A DNA stretch of 64,000 nt, taken from assembly GCA_036874045.1 (NCBI GenBank), contig CM072339.1, positions 9,307,501 through 9,371,500 on the forward strand. Reading direction: 5' to 3'. Position 1 is the stretch's first letter; every line of letters begins with the position of its first letter. Origin of the DNA: Cymodocea nodosa. Its lineage: Eukaryota; Streptophyta; Magnoliopsida; Alismatales; Cymodoceaceae. A program made the position numbers and the translations under genes. A model generated the notes under the pieces. The model did not search any database. It was given only the letters and a program-made list of their open reading frames with translations, and had not been told where the DNA came from. Of this stretch, positions 47,781 through 59,692 are shown piece by piece.

Positions 47781-49078
47781 CTTCCCCCATACCTAAATTT
47801 TGCTAGTCCCTTAGCAAACTAAGATTTAATTAATTGGTCTTTCAAAAAGTGCTAGAATTAATTCTCCCCCTTTTGTTTTTTTTTTTTCTTCTATTTAGCA
47901 TAAACATATATTCTGTATGTTTCAGTAATCAACCTGCAAAGATATTTAGAATATATGTAAATTACATACAAAGTATATCATCTTCATATAGGTGTTACTT
48001 ATATTATCGTTTGTTCTTCTTTTCATCATCTGTAATCCTGAATTTTCCAATAAGTTTTTCTAGAAGAAATTTCAACAACATACAAATTAAAGTACAATCC
48101 AATTCAATCTGATTAAGACAAGTAGAATAAAGAATTGTATTTCCATTAAACAACTTCAAAAGTCAATTCTAGATTCATATTTCAGCAATTCTAGATAACA
48201 GAAAATATACTTGATTCATAAGATATCTGTATTTCACAAAACACTTGTATCTTTCAGAATAGTATATGTTTTTTTTTTTTTTGTGTACTTTAAAAGTTAA
48301 TTTGACAAGCTTGAATCATGCAAGAGCTTTCTAATGTACCCATGTAACGAGCTTTCAGTCAACAATCCCAGATCTGATCAAGATCTTAGGTTGCCAGATT
48401 TTGAGAGTCCTTTTTCAGATCAACAATCCTTACATACCTATCTGCTCAAGTACAAAAGGCTCGTGATCAAACAAGTCAATAAACTCTCAAGGTTTTTTTT
48501 TAAAAAAAATAAAAATAAATGCACACACAAAACAAAGCATTAATCACATACTGTATATGCACGTATTTCATTAATACAGATGTAGTAAAACACCAATCTC
48601 ATATAATCCTGCTTCTATCATTTACTAAAGATATGAATCCATAACAATAAGTTCATACTTTATCTGTAGTTTAATAAGATCTACACATAAATCATTCTAC
48701 AAGTTCAATCAGTCAAAGTAAATGTATCTTTCATCATATGTGTTTCATTTAATCTAGAATTCACATCTCAGCTCCTTCAGGACTTCAGATAATTTTCTGA
48801 TTAAGCATTAAATATTCTGATTTCATTTTAAAATCGTGAAACTGTTAAACTCATGAAATTCAGAAAAATCATAAGATACTATATCTAGATTTACATAAAT
48901 AATAAATTCTATAGCATCTTCTATAGCCTTCTAAATATAACATTCAAGCAGTTTATAAAAATTTTACAGTCTCAATTATCGGATAGTTACAGCAAGTTCA
49001 TAAAAATTTTCAATTTCCTCAAAACTTTGCAGTACCATTTTAATTCCTTTAATTAACAAACTTACATGGATGTTACTT
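47781..49078 (-). repeat. Gypsy IR block between F-box and LTR
   Basis: About 1.3 kb of non-coding sequence bounded by a polypurine tract at each end, GTATGGGGGAAG at about 47781-47792 and GGGGGGAGG at about 49084-49092 (minus strand). It contains CAACAATCCCAGATCTGAT near 48361. It is homologous to the copia blocks at 11751-12880 and 18000-19081 over most of its length, by eye. Confidence 0.75.
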
Positions 49079-49083
49079 TAATT

Positions 49084-49120
49084 ACCTCCCCCCCATACCT
49101 ACATTTTGCATTGTCCTCAA
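49084..49120 (-). promoter_or_regulatory. Internal polypurine tract
   Basis: On the minus strand CATTGAGGACAATGCAAAAT leads to a run of G residues and GGAGG. The TTGAGGACAATG...GGGGGG arrangement is typical of the site just upstream of Tat/Athila 3' LTRs. Here it lies 1.3 kb before the LTR, so it is an extra or older tract. Confidence 0.6.
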
Positions 49121-49505
49121 TGTAAAAGATTTGACAATAAGTACAGTAATTGTAGCAGGCATGAATAAAATTTTGTTTGATTTAAAATTCAGGATAAGTA
49201 ATTGGTTACATACCTTGTTCCATTTGTATCTCTTTCTGCATATTTCGATTTTTGATTCTAAAAAACTTTTCATTCCCAGATAAACACAGAATATAAAACA
49301 AAATAACATTTAACAGGTATTAATAAATCAGTGTCTTGTGTGAAACCTAGACTTCTATGCCTTTGGTGGCTTACAAGCAAGCCAGTTGGTTTACCAAAAC
49401 AGATACCAACAAACTGGATTGATATTTTGTTTTGTTTGTTTGTGTTTTTTTTTTTTTATAAAAATAAATGCAGAATACACAACATTAAACACACAAAATC
49501 ACAGC

Positions 49506-50645
49506 TTAAGAACATGATTGAAAAGTAGAAACAAATGGAATAAATGTATCAGTCCAAGCAAACTTTTTAGGCATAGTTCTTCTTGCTATTAATTCTGTTT
49601 TAATGCAGTTCTTGATCCTTTTTAATTTGTAAACATGCAATATATTATAAATTCCAAATACGAGTGTATTACCATTAATGATATGTAATGCAGAAAGGGA
49701 TCCTTTCTGATTCCAGGGTAATGTAGCAGTTTCTATTTCTACATCTATTTCAATATACTCCTCTTCCCACTTCCATTCATTCATGTCTTCTATAATCCAT
49801 ATTTGAAATTTCATCAGTTCATTCCACCATCTTATTAGACATAAAGTAGGATCATCTTTTTCATTATACCACATTCCTATTTGAATTTTATTAAATTTTT
49901 CAGATGGTGGTTTAGCTATTTCACTCGGTATAGGTAAAATTTCTGTATAATCATCATAACTGTCTATGCTCACTATGTATAAATCAGATCTATATGCTAT
50001 TGATATCTCTGTGACTAAATAAATATAACCATCAAGTATGACATGTGTTTGGTTAATTATTGATTTCTGTCCTAGATATATTATAATGTTTTCATTCCAA
50101 GATCTGTTCAGAAAATTATACACACTTAAGCGTAAATCTTCACCCCAATTTCCTGTAGGTCTCCAATAATATAATTTTTCAGGAATTGCAGAATTTTTAT
50201 CAAAAAATATTAAAGCTGACCCACAATTTTCAGTTGGTGCTTCAAATATATTAGGTCTTCCTATATTACATTCTTCTCCTGTTATAGGATTTCTTATCAA
50301 AATCTCAGGTAATGATAAACTTGCATACCTTGGTCTCGTCTTGTATATGATTAATCCTTCATCTATCCCCATAATATGACTCATTCCTTCTAATGCATTG
50401 GGTGGAGTTCTAGTAGTTTCTTCCATAGCCAGATATTCATGGGTATTTGAACTACGATTAAATGACCTCCATATGAATCCATCTCTAATCTTAGTCATTT
50501 TTGCAACTTGTAGTCTCTGAAAATATTTTTCTTCAATACAGTTTTTAATTTCCTTTGATACACAATACATCCTGCACAGATCTTTAGCTGACAAGTTACT
50601 TAGTATTTCCCTTTGTGCGTCCAACGGTAATTGCATTAATTCCAT
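49506..50645 (-). CDS. Intact F-box protein in gypsy cassette
   Basis: An uninterrupted 379-codon frame. Residues 6-37 form an F-box: LPLDAQREILSNLSAKDLC, then a conserved VSKEI segment. F-box proteins bind SKP1 and give substrate specificity to SCF ubiquitin ligases. The rest resembles the C-terminal interaction domains of plant F-box/F-box-associated proteins: LIRNPITGEE, LYYWRPTGNW, YNFLNRSWNEN, then a Trp/Glu-rich stretch (EWKWEEEYIEIDVEIETA). Known plant F-box genes are host genes; here it lies 193 bases after a gag-like ORF, with gypsy 3' sequence downstream. Two damaged copies (42794-43225, 56072-57210) share its flanks. It is either a captured host gene maintained by the element or a locally duplicated host gene. 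Start is the first ATG. Confidence 0.8.
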   Translation of the reverse strand: MELMQLPLDAQREILSNLSAKDLCRMYCVSKEIKNCIEEKYFQRLQVAKMTKIRDGFIWRSFNRSSNTHEYLAMEETTRTPPNALEGMSHIMGIDEGLIIYKTRPRYASLSLPEILIRNPITGEECNIGRPNIFEAPTENCGSALIFFDKNSAIPEKLYYWRPTGNWGEDLRLSVYNFLNRSWNENIIIYLGQKSIINQTHVILDGYIYLVTEISIAYRSDLYIVSIDSYDDYTEILPIPSEIAKPPSEKFNKIQIGMWYNEKDDPTLCLIRWWNELMKFQIWIIEDMNEWKWEEEYIEIDVEIETATLPWNQKGSLSALHIINGNTLVFGIYNILHVYKLKRIKNCIKTELIARRTMPKKFAWTDTFIPFVSTFQSCS

Positions 50646-50838
50646 TTGTCGATTTTGTAAAATAAAAACAAAAATTTAGCAGAGACAAATTAACATAACT
50701 ACTGCACACCCTCGTGAAGTTAAGGCATAACTCAACGGACTAAGTTCGTTGAGTTAAAAATTAACTCTATGATACTATTAACTTAAAATAAAAATAAAAA
50801 CATATATACATACAGATAGTTGCTTCAGATATGCTGCT

Positions 50839-52182
50839 TCATTCAGCTGCCCTCCCAGAAGAGGTATCAATTTCATTAACCGTTCTATTGACAGGATTAG
50901 GTATAGCTTGTATTGGCAATCCTCCAGTAGGTCTAACTTCCATTGGTTCCTTCTGTCTAAGTGGTATATTTCTATTCTGATTTTGATTTACAGTATTTCC
51001 AAATATAAATTCTAGACGATTGTTTACTTGTTGGATTATCTTTTCTAATTTCTCTATTCTAGCTCCTTGTTCAATTAATACTTCATAACTTATGTTCTTC
51101 TCATTTATATTTTCTCCTCCCTGGAAATTGTTGTTTCTCCAAGATAAATTCAGGTGATTTCTCCAATTAGGATTATTAGAATTTCCCAAGTTATCTCTCT
51201 GGTTTCTAGCATAAATAATATCTAAGTTATTTATGTTTGTATTCTTTTCTGCTAGCTTTTGATTTAATGATAACTCTTCTATTTTCTTTGTTAATTCATT
51301 TAATTTCACCTCAAGCATAGTATTGGAATCTATTTCATGCATTCCTCTTGGCAATAATCTTTTATCTGCAATAGCTTCAGCCGAATTTTCCCACTGTGCA
51401 ATTCTTTTTGCAAAATTTTCTAAATATGCCCATGCTTCTTCACTACATAATTTTAAAAATCCATTTTGACAAGTAGATTCTAATAAAGATTTCGTTGAAA
51501 CATCTATGCCTTCATAAATTATGCCTATTAATTGTGCTTTACTCATTGCGTGATGTGGACATTGAGTCAGTAAATCTTTAAATCTTTCAAAATATTTCCA
51601 GAATGATTCACCCTATTTTTGGCTACACATTAATATTTCTTTCTTTTTTTTAATCGTTTGATGTGTTGGATAGTATTTTTTCATAAAAATAGAGTAAAAT
51701 TTAGTCCATGTAGAAATTGAATCAGGCGACAGAGTATATAAACATCGCTTAGCTGTATCTTTTAAAGCAAAAGGGATATATCTAAGTTTAATAGCATCTA
51801 TACTCATGTTCAGCATTCTCATCATTTGACAAACTTCGTTAAATTCTCTAAGGAAATAATAGGCATCCTCTCTTTCTAATCCATGAAAATGTGGCAATTG
51901 ACTAATATAATTAGATTTCAGTTCAAACCTATCTCCCTCAAAGTTTGGCAATCGAATACATGAAGGTTCATCAATTAATTCAGGATACAGAATCTCTCTT
52001 AATGGTTTTTCTACTGGAGCAGCCATCTCTATGTTCTCTTTTAAAGAAAGGTTAGCTACACCCCAAAGAATTTCGTTAAAGTTCAGTTTAAAATTTTTTT
52101 CAGTACTCCTCTGCAATAAAAATTCCTAGATAGGTGTTCTTACTAATCGTTTATTGCTTAGAGAACGAGTCCATGTGCTCAT
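50839..52182 (-). pseudogene. Gypsy gag-like ORF, unit B
   Basis: Capsid-type protein of Tat/Athila elements. It begins at the ATG at 52182 (MSTWTRSLSNKRLVRTP) but has an early TAG and a stop at about 51611. The two long open parts are 51613-52116 and 50839-51546. The retrotransposon gag domain is recognisable by LPHFHGLEREDAYYFLREF, IKLRYIPFALKD, FMKKYYP and, after the break, LIGIIYEGIDVSTKSLLES. The C-terminal part is Asn-rich and coiled-coil-like. No zinc knuckle and no protease follow; the F-box ORF comes next instead of protease-RT. Confidence 0.85.
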
Positions 52183-53133
52183 AAATAAATAACAGAAGAT
52201 TAATTACATACCAGTCTGAAGCTTTCTATTCTATAAATATTTGTTGTCGGATGAAGGTTGAATCAGCTGCTTCTCCTTCCAGTTCCTCCAACGCTTTCTC
52301 CTTTCTCTTAAAAGTGCTGGTAACTCGTAAATAACATTCTGTTTCATATATATACTGCACATCCATAAAGTGAATAAATCTCGTTGCAAGACACGTTCTT
52401 GCAACGTGCATCGTGGTTCCTGTTTTAATGGGTACGTGTACCACTACTAATTTCAAATTTTGGTAACCGCTAAACCGACGAAGTTTCGTTTGTGATTAAA
52501 AGAATAACCATTCTGCTTAATCCACGAACTAACCTCGTTGAGTTACAGATTACTCAACAGAACACAGTCAGTTACTGTTGCTAACTCTACGGACTAACTT
52601 CGTTGAGTTACAGATAACTCAACAGAGTGACCTTATATTATATTACTGACCTCGTGGAGTTACGGTTAACTCAATGGAATTACTTCGTTGAGTTAACACT
52701 TGGCAACTTCTAAGTTTCACTCTCGTAAGTTTTCTATTCTGTTTTTATTTTTATTTTTCTTTGTCATTCTGCTAACTATAATAAAGTTAAATCTATGTCA
52801 TTAATGCCTTATTTTGATTAAAATACATTTAAATCTGAATATTATATAAAGATTTAAATTGCAGGTCATTTTATGTTATGCAAAATTTACATTTTACCTT
52901 ATAACATGTAGAAATTTTTAAGCAGTTATCCTGTCATTCAACAAATTGTAAATCTGTTACATATTCATAAAGTTCCACAAATTACATAATATTCAATAAA
53001 TTCTATTCATTTCACATTCAAATAAGTATGAAAATTGCATCTGAAAAATTATATTCATTAATATGAATCAATTACATTACAAGTATATCATACAATTTTA
53101 TACAATTTTACACAAGTAGACGAACAATACAAT
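52183..53133 (-). other. Leader between ORF3 and gag, unit B
   Basis: About 950 bases with no supported gene, collinear with 58745-59692. It holds CGTTGAGTTA/TAACTCAACG-type palindromes near 52535-52560 and 52600-52625. A conserved segment, 52240-52450, stays open for 76 codons in this unit only, so it is more likely an untranslated leader. Confidence 0.6.
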
Positions 53134-55361
53134 TTAATCTCTATGCCTAAGTTCATCTACTTCATTCTGGAGTTTTTCTAATTGCTGCTCTAATTGATTT
53201 ATCCTCTCTACTGCTCCTGCAATTTCTCCAGAAGGTACAGCTAATTCTGCAGCTACAAAATTTCTGTATTCTTTCACTAAAATGGTTCTAGATCTTATCC
53301 TTTTTGATATCCATTTAGTGAAATCAATACTATCCACCATCAGTAGTGGAATCAAATCTCCATAAAATAATTTCTTCTTTACTATTTTCAGCTTGGAGAT
53401 AAAAATTACAGACCAATTTATTTGGATCTTATTTACAACTGCATACGTGGCCCATTTGACAAATTGACTTAATTCTATGTCATGGCACTGTCGTTGATAG
53501 ACATTCTTAATCAGAATGTTAGCTACCATGTGTGCTTTACCATTTAAATGCTTCAATCTGTTTAATAATGACACACTAGGATTGATAGCTAAACAATCCT
53601 TAATTTGCTACTTAGTCCATTCAGCTGTAGTTGTATCCTCCAAAATTTTTGTTCCTTCATTCTTTAAACCAAATATGTTGTGGAGAAGCTCTGGAGTTAT
53701 CTATACATCAACTTCCTCCACGTTTGAAATTAATTCTCTTTCTCCTTCTCTTAAATTTGCATAGAAACAGGGTACTAAATTCTCATATACTGCATGCCCT
53801 CTATCTTGAGATATAAATTGTAGTAGACCTTGGAATTCAAATAGATCTTTGATTTTTTGCATTCCATCCCAATTTACTGGTCTACTGTAAATAATATCAT
53901 AACCCCTTATTTCTTGGTATTTGATATAAGCTTCCTGACTACAAAAATATACTTCATTCAAAATTGTTGTTTCAGTCGGGTCAGGAAGGTGACTTTGTTG
54001 CTCTAGAGGGGTTTGCTCTTGCTCTTCCTCTAGCATAGGCTGCATTTGGACATTCTCTTCAGATTCCTGAATTTTTGCTTTTGCTTCTGTCTGTGGTGGT
54101 GAGCCGGCAGAACTCTCCACTCTGTCTTGAATTCTTTCCATAATTTGCTAAAGAGTTTCTTGCTCTTCAGTGGAATCTATGAAATTATTTTTGTCCAAAT
54201 GGCTTCTTTCAGCCTCTTCATTTTCTACTCTTTCTTCTTCCTCCTGACTACCAATCTGTTTTGTTACTGTTTTTTTGATTCTGTAACAGATTGGGATGGA
54301 GTCACGGGCAATTCAGTTTCTGCCCTAATTTTTGTTTCTTCTTGTACAGGCTGCAAACTAATTTCAGCCTGATTTTTTTCTTTTCATTGCTCCTCCTGCT
54401 CCTCCTCAGATTCGGATAGCAGGTTAATAAAAATTTGCTCCACAGGCCCTGTAAAAATTGGTACTTCAGATTTAATTTCTTTATAACTAGGCACTTTTTC
54501 TTTTTCTTTCTTTTTTCTGATTAGTTGTGCCTGTTCTTCCTCTTCATCTTTTGAAATTAAATCTACAAAAATAGGCTATGTAGGCTTTCGAACCACAGGT
54601 ACTGGCTCTTCCTGTTTAATTCTTCCAATAATTGCTGGTCTCGAAGGACCAGCTTTAGCTTCTTTTGCAGCATCTCTAACATTAGTTCTGGCAGTAGCTT
54701 CTTGATGCTGTTCCACTTTAATTTTATATTAGGCTTTCAACTTTTTTGCAGCCCTCTTTTTGTACAGTGCATCAAACACAAGATGTGCTTTAGCTACTGC
54801 CAAATCTTCTGATTCTCCTTGGTTTTTTCCAACTTGAACCAGTTATACAAATTCTCTTATTTCTTCTTAAGTCGAAGGCCCCATCATTTCTGCTCGTGTC
54901 AATGTCTTAAATGGTGGAACTGAAGGTCCAGACTGTTGCTCCTCAGGAACAGGTCTTTCAATAGTTGGTTCCTCCCGTTCTTCAGTTGCCTCTTCATTTG
55001 CTTTCCTTTGTTGCTCCCAGATCACCCGTTTAGCTTGTCTACAGATTCGTCTTTTGAACCAGAGTCGGGACTTACGCTGGATTAATTCTAGGGCAACTTC
55101 ATTACTTGGCCTTATTTGTCTTTCCTTACTTATAGCTATTTTTGTTGCTATTCTGATTCGTGTTTCCATTATTTGAGGTATTCGTATATCCATATCTACT
55201 AAATCTATTCTCAACTTGAAAAGTTCTAATTCTATCTTCTGTAGCTCTTTCTCTCTTGTCGTATTTCTGATCTTCTACCGCGTGTGCCACTCTTCTGATT
55301 CCTTCAGAAATTCTGATGTATCAACAACATCTTCCCAGAATTCAGGCGTCATCTTCATCAT
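53134..55361 (-). pseudogene. Gypsy ORF3, unit B (plant transposon protein-like)
   Basis: About 740 codons if read through, starting at the ATG at 55361 (MMKMTPEFWEDV). Stops and frame changes break it. The N-terminal third is charged and helical, with LVDMDIRIPQIMETRIR and NEVALELIQRKSRLWF. The centre is acidic with Glu/Gln runs. The C-terminal third (53134-53574 and 53701-54141) has IKDLFEFQGLLQF, a FGLKNEG motif, NKIQINWSVIF, KKKLFYGD and a coiled-coil tail INQLEQQLEKLQNE. This C-terminal block aligns motif by motif with the copia ORF3s. It resembles the 'putative plant transposon protein' domain. Function is unknown. Confidence 0.8.
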
Positions 55362-56071
55362 CGTGGAGTTACACAACAGCACATAATTGCTCTGATTTCT
55401 ACTGTTCTAGATTCTAAATGATTTGTCGGATAATGCCCCCAAAACCCTAGGTTTTAGTTTAAATAAGCACTAAGTTTAGGCGGGAAATCGGGTTATTTCT
55501 TGAACCAACTATTACTATTTTATCCATGGTCTTAGCTACAGTACTCCGTTGTGTTACAGATAACTCAATGGAATAAGCTCGTTGACTAACTCAAGACTTA
55601 ACGGAGTAAGCTCGTTGAGTTAAGCGTAACTCAACGGACTCCCCGTACAAGCAAATATAATAATAAAAATATTACAGAGAATAGTTTTTCTGTTTTTTTT
55701 TTTTACAGGTTTAACCGATACTATGCTTTGGTCAGACCTAAATATTTTTTTATTTTTTTATCTTTCTTTCGGTTGAACCAATACTATGTTTCGATAAAAC
55801 AAAATTTTTTTCTGAAAATTAATATACAATTTTTTTCTGAAAATTAACATTTAACAAATATTGATAATTCAGTGTCTTGTGTGGAACCTAGGCTCCTATG
55901 CCTTTGGTGCCTCACATGCAAGCCAGTTGATTTCCTAGAACAGATACCAACAAACTGGATTGATATTTTGTTTTTTTTTCTTTTATAAAATAAACATGAA
56001 AACTTAAAAAAAAATTTTTTTATAAACATAAACATAGAATACACACAACATTAAACACACAAAATCACAAC
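55362..56071 (-). other. ORF3 leader and duplication junction
   Basis: Non-coding. On the minus strand it holds a TATA-like TTATTTAAACTAAAACC element near 55460 upstream of ORF3. A palindromic CGTTGAGTTAAGCGTAACTC-type segment lies near 55613-55635. T/A-rich runs follow, then the tandem-duplication junction near 55840. The 3' flank of F-box copy A lies at 55850-56071. Confidence 0.6.
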
Positions 56072-57210
56072 TTAAGAACATGATTGAAAAGTAGGAACAA
56101 ATGGAATAAATGTATCAGTCTAAGCAAACTTTTTAGGCATAGTTCTTCTTGCTATTAATTCTGTTTTAATGTAGTTCTTGTTCCTTCTTAATTTGTAAAC
56201 GTGTAATATATTATAAATTCCAAATACAAGTGTATTACCGTTAATTTTATGAAATGCAGAAAGGGATCCTTTTTGGTTCCTAAGGTAATGTAGCAGTTTC
56301 TATTTCTACATCTATTTCAATATACTCCTCTTCCCAATTCCATTCATTAATGTCTTCCATAATCCATATTTGAAATTTCATCAATTCATCCCACCATCTT
56401 ATCAGACATAAAGTAGGATCATCTTCTTCATTATACCACATTCCTATTTGAATTTTATTAAATTCTGTAGATGGTGGTTTAGCTATATCACTTGGTATAG
56501 GTAAAATTTTTATATATTCATCATAACTATCTATATTCACTATGTATAAATCAGATCCAAATGCTATTGATACATCTGTGACAAGATATATATATCTATT
56601 CAGTATGACATGTGTTTGGTTAATTAATGATTTTTGTCCTAGATATATCATAATATTTTCATTCCAAGATCCATTCAAAAAATTATACACACTTAAGCGT
56701 AAATTTCACCCTAATTTCCTATAGGTCTCCAATAATATAATTTTTCAAGAATTGCAAAATTTTTATCAGAAAATATTAAAGCCGATCCATAATTTACAGT
56801 TGGTACTTCAAATCTATTAGGTCTTCCTATATTCCATTCTTCTCCTGTTATAGGATTTCTTATCAAAATATCAGGTAATAATAAACTTGCATACCTTGGT
56901 CTCATCCTGTATATGATTAATCCTTCATCTATCCCCATAGTATGATTTATTCCTTCTAATGTGTTGGGTGGAATTCCAGTAGTTTCTTCCATAGCAAGAT
57001 ATTCATGATTAATTGAACTACGATTAAATGACCTCCATATGAATCCATCTCTAATCTTAGTCATTTTTGCAGCTTATAGTCCCTAAAAATATTTTTTTTC
57101 AAATAGTATTTAATTTCCTTTGATACACAACACAGCCTGCACAAATCTTTAACTGATAAATTACTCAGTACTTCCCTTAGTGCATCCAATGGTAATTGCA
57201 TCAATTCCAT
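56072..57210 (-). pseudogene. F-box protein copy A, frameshifted
   Basis: Collinear with the intact copy at 49506-50645. It starts at the ATG at 57210 (MELMQLPLDALREVLSNLS), so the F-box itself is readable. A frame change near 57070 and another near 56700 disrupt the rest, leaving open parts 56711-57064 and 56280-56690. A stop replaces the codons after ETATLP. It is inactive. The contrast with copy B suggests copy B is either younger or retained. Confidence 0.88.
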
Positions 57211-57400
57211 TTGTTGATTCTGTATAACACAAACAAAAATTTAGTAGAGACAAAAAATTAACATAACTACTGCACACCCTCGTGAAGTTAAGGCATAACT
57301 CAACAGAATAAGTTCGTTGAGTTAAGGACTGACTCTACGATACTATCAACTATAAATAAAAACATATATATATACATATAGTTGCTTCAGATATGCTGCT

Positions 57401-58744
57401 TCATTCAGCTATCCTCCTAGAAGAGGTAACAATTTCATTAACTGTTCTATTGACAGGATTAGGTATAGCTTGTATTGGCAATCCTCCAGTAGGTCTAACT
57501 TCCATTGGTTCCTTCTGTCTAAGTGGTATATTTCTATTCTAATTTTGAATTGCAGCACTTCCAAATACAAAATCTAGACGATTGTTTAATTGTTGGATTA
57601 TCTTTTCTAATTTCTCTATTCTAGATCCTTGTTCTAGTAATGCTTCATAACTTATATTCTTCTCATTTACATTTTCTCCTCCCTGGAAATTGTTGTTTCT
57701 CTAAGATAAATTCGGGTGATTTCTTCAATTAGGATTATAAGAATTTCCCAAGTTATCTCTCTAGTTTCTAGCATAAATAATATCTAAATCATTTATGTTT
57801 GCATTCTTTTTTGCTAGCTTTTGATTTAATGATAACTCTTCTATTTTCTTTGTTAATTCAGTTAATTTCACCTCAAACATAGTACTTGAATCTATTTCAT
57901 GCATTCCTCTTGGCAATATTTTTTTATCTGCAATAGCTCCAGCCGAGTTTTCCCACTATGCAGTTCTTTTTGCAAAGTTTTCTAAATATGCCCATGCTTC
58001 TTCACTACATAGTTTTAAAAATCCATTTTGACATGTAGATTCTAATAAAGATTTCGTTGAAACATCTATGCCTTCATAAATTATACCTATTAGTTGTGCT
58101 TTACTCATTGCATGATGTGGACATTGAGTCAATAAATCTTTAAATCTTTCAAAATATTTCCAAAATGATTATCCTTGTTTTTGGCTACACATTAATATTT
58201 CCCTTTTCTTTTTAATCGTTTGATGTGTTGAATAATATTTTTTCAAAAAAATAGAGCAAAATTCAATCCATGCAAAAATTGAATCAAGTGATAGAGTATA
58301 TAACCATCTCTTACTTGTGTCTTTTAAAGCAAAAGGGATATATCTAAATTTAATAGCATCCATACTCATGTTCGGCATTTTCATCATTTGACAAACTTCG
58401 TTAAATTCTCTAAGGAAATAATAGGCATATTCTTTTTCTAATCCATGAAAGTGTGGCAATTGACTAATATAATTAGATTTCAGTTCAAACATATCTCCCT
58501 TAAAGTTTGGCAATCGAATACATGAATGTTCATCAACTAATTTAGGATACAGAATCTCTCCTAATGGTTTTTCTATTGGAACAACCATTTCTATGTTCTC
58601 TTTTAAAGAAAGGTTAGCTACACCCTAAAGAATTTCGTTAAAGTCCAATTCAGAAAATGTTTCAATACTCCTCTGCGATGAAAATTCCTGAGTAGGTGTT
58701 CTTACTAATCGTTTAATGCTTTGAGAATGAGTCCATGTGCTCAT
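57401..58744 (-). pseudogene. Gypsy gag-like ORF, unit A
   Basis: Collinear with unit B gag, starting at the ATG at 58744 and ending with a TGA at 57401. The open part 58169-58588 carries LPHFHGLEKEYAYYFLREF and IKFRYIPFALKD. A Trp codon of unit B (NEILWGV) is a TAG here, and further stops occur downstream. The domain and order match unit B. It directly precedes the F-box copy on the same strand. Confidence 0.85.
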
Positions 58745-59692
58745 AAATAAATAGTAGAAGATTAATTACGTACCAGTTTAAAGCTTTCCATTCAATAAAT
58801 ATTTGTTGTCGGATGAAGTCGAATCAGCTGCTTCTCCTTCCAGTTCCTCCAATGCATTCTCCTTTCTTTTAAAAGTGCTGGTAACTCATAAATAACATTC
58901 TGTTTTATATATATAATGCACATCCATAAAGTGAATAAATCTTATTGCAAGAACGTGTCTTGCAACGTGCATCGTGGTTCCTGTTTTTATGGGTATGTGT
59001 ACCATTACTAATTTCAAATTTTGGTAACTGCTAAACCGACGAAGTTTCATTCGTAGTTAAAAGAATAACCATTCTGCTTAATCCACGAACTAACCTCGTT
59101 GAGTTACAGATAACTCAACGGAGCATAGTCGGTTACTATTTCTAACTCTACGAACTAACTTCGTTGAGTTACAGATAACTCAACGGAGTGATCTTATATT
59201 ATATTACTGACCTCGTGGAGTTACGGTTAATTCAACGAACTTACTTCGTTGAGTTAACACTTAGCAACCTCTAAGTTTTACTCTCATAAATTCCTCTATG
59301 TTTTTTTTTTCTTTTTCATTCTACTAATTGAAATAAAGTTAAATCTATGTCATTAATGCATCATTCTAATCAAAATTCATTTAAATTTGAACATTATATA
59401 AAGATTTAACTTGCAGGTCATTTTATGTTATGTAGAATTTACATTTTACCTTGCAACATGCAGAAATTTTTAAGCATTTATCTTGTCATTCGGCAAATTG
59501 TAAATCTATTACATATTTGTTCATAAAATTCCACAAATTATATAATATTCAATAAATTCCATTCATTTCACATCCAAAACACGTATGAAAATTGCATCTG
59601 AATAATTTACATTCATTAATATGAATCAATTTACATTACAAGTACATCATACAATTTCATACAATTTTACACAAGTAGATAAACAATACAAT
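58745..59692 (-). other. Leader between ORF3 and gag, unit A
   Basis: Non-coding, collinear with 52183-53133. Two palindromes with CGTTGAGTTA and TAACTCAACG arms lie at 59096-59120 and 59161-59185. No LTR or primer site is seen before gag. Confidence 0.6.

Noticed and set aside
52226-52456. Open frame of 76 codons between gypsy ORF3 and gag
   Set aside because: The collinear stretch in the second unit (about 58770-59000) is not open in the same frame, so coding is unlikely; treated as leader.
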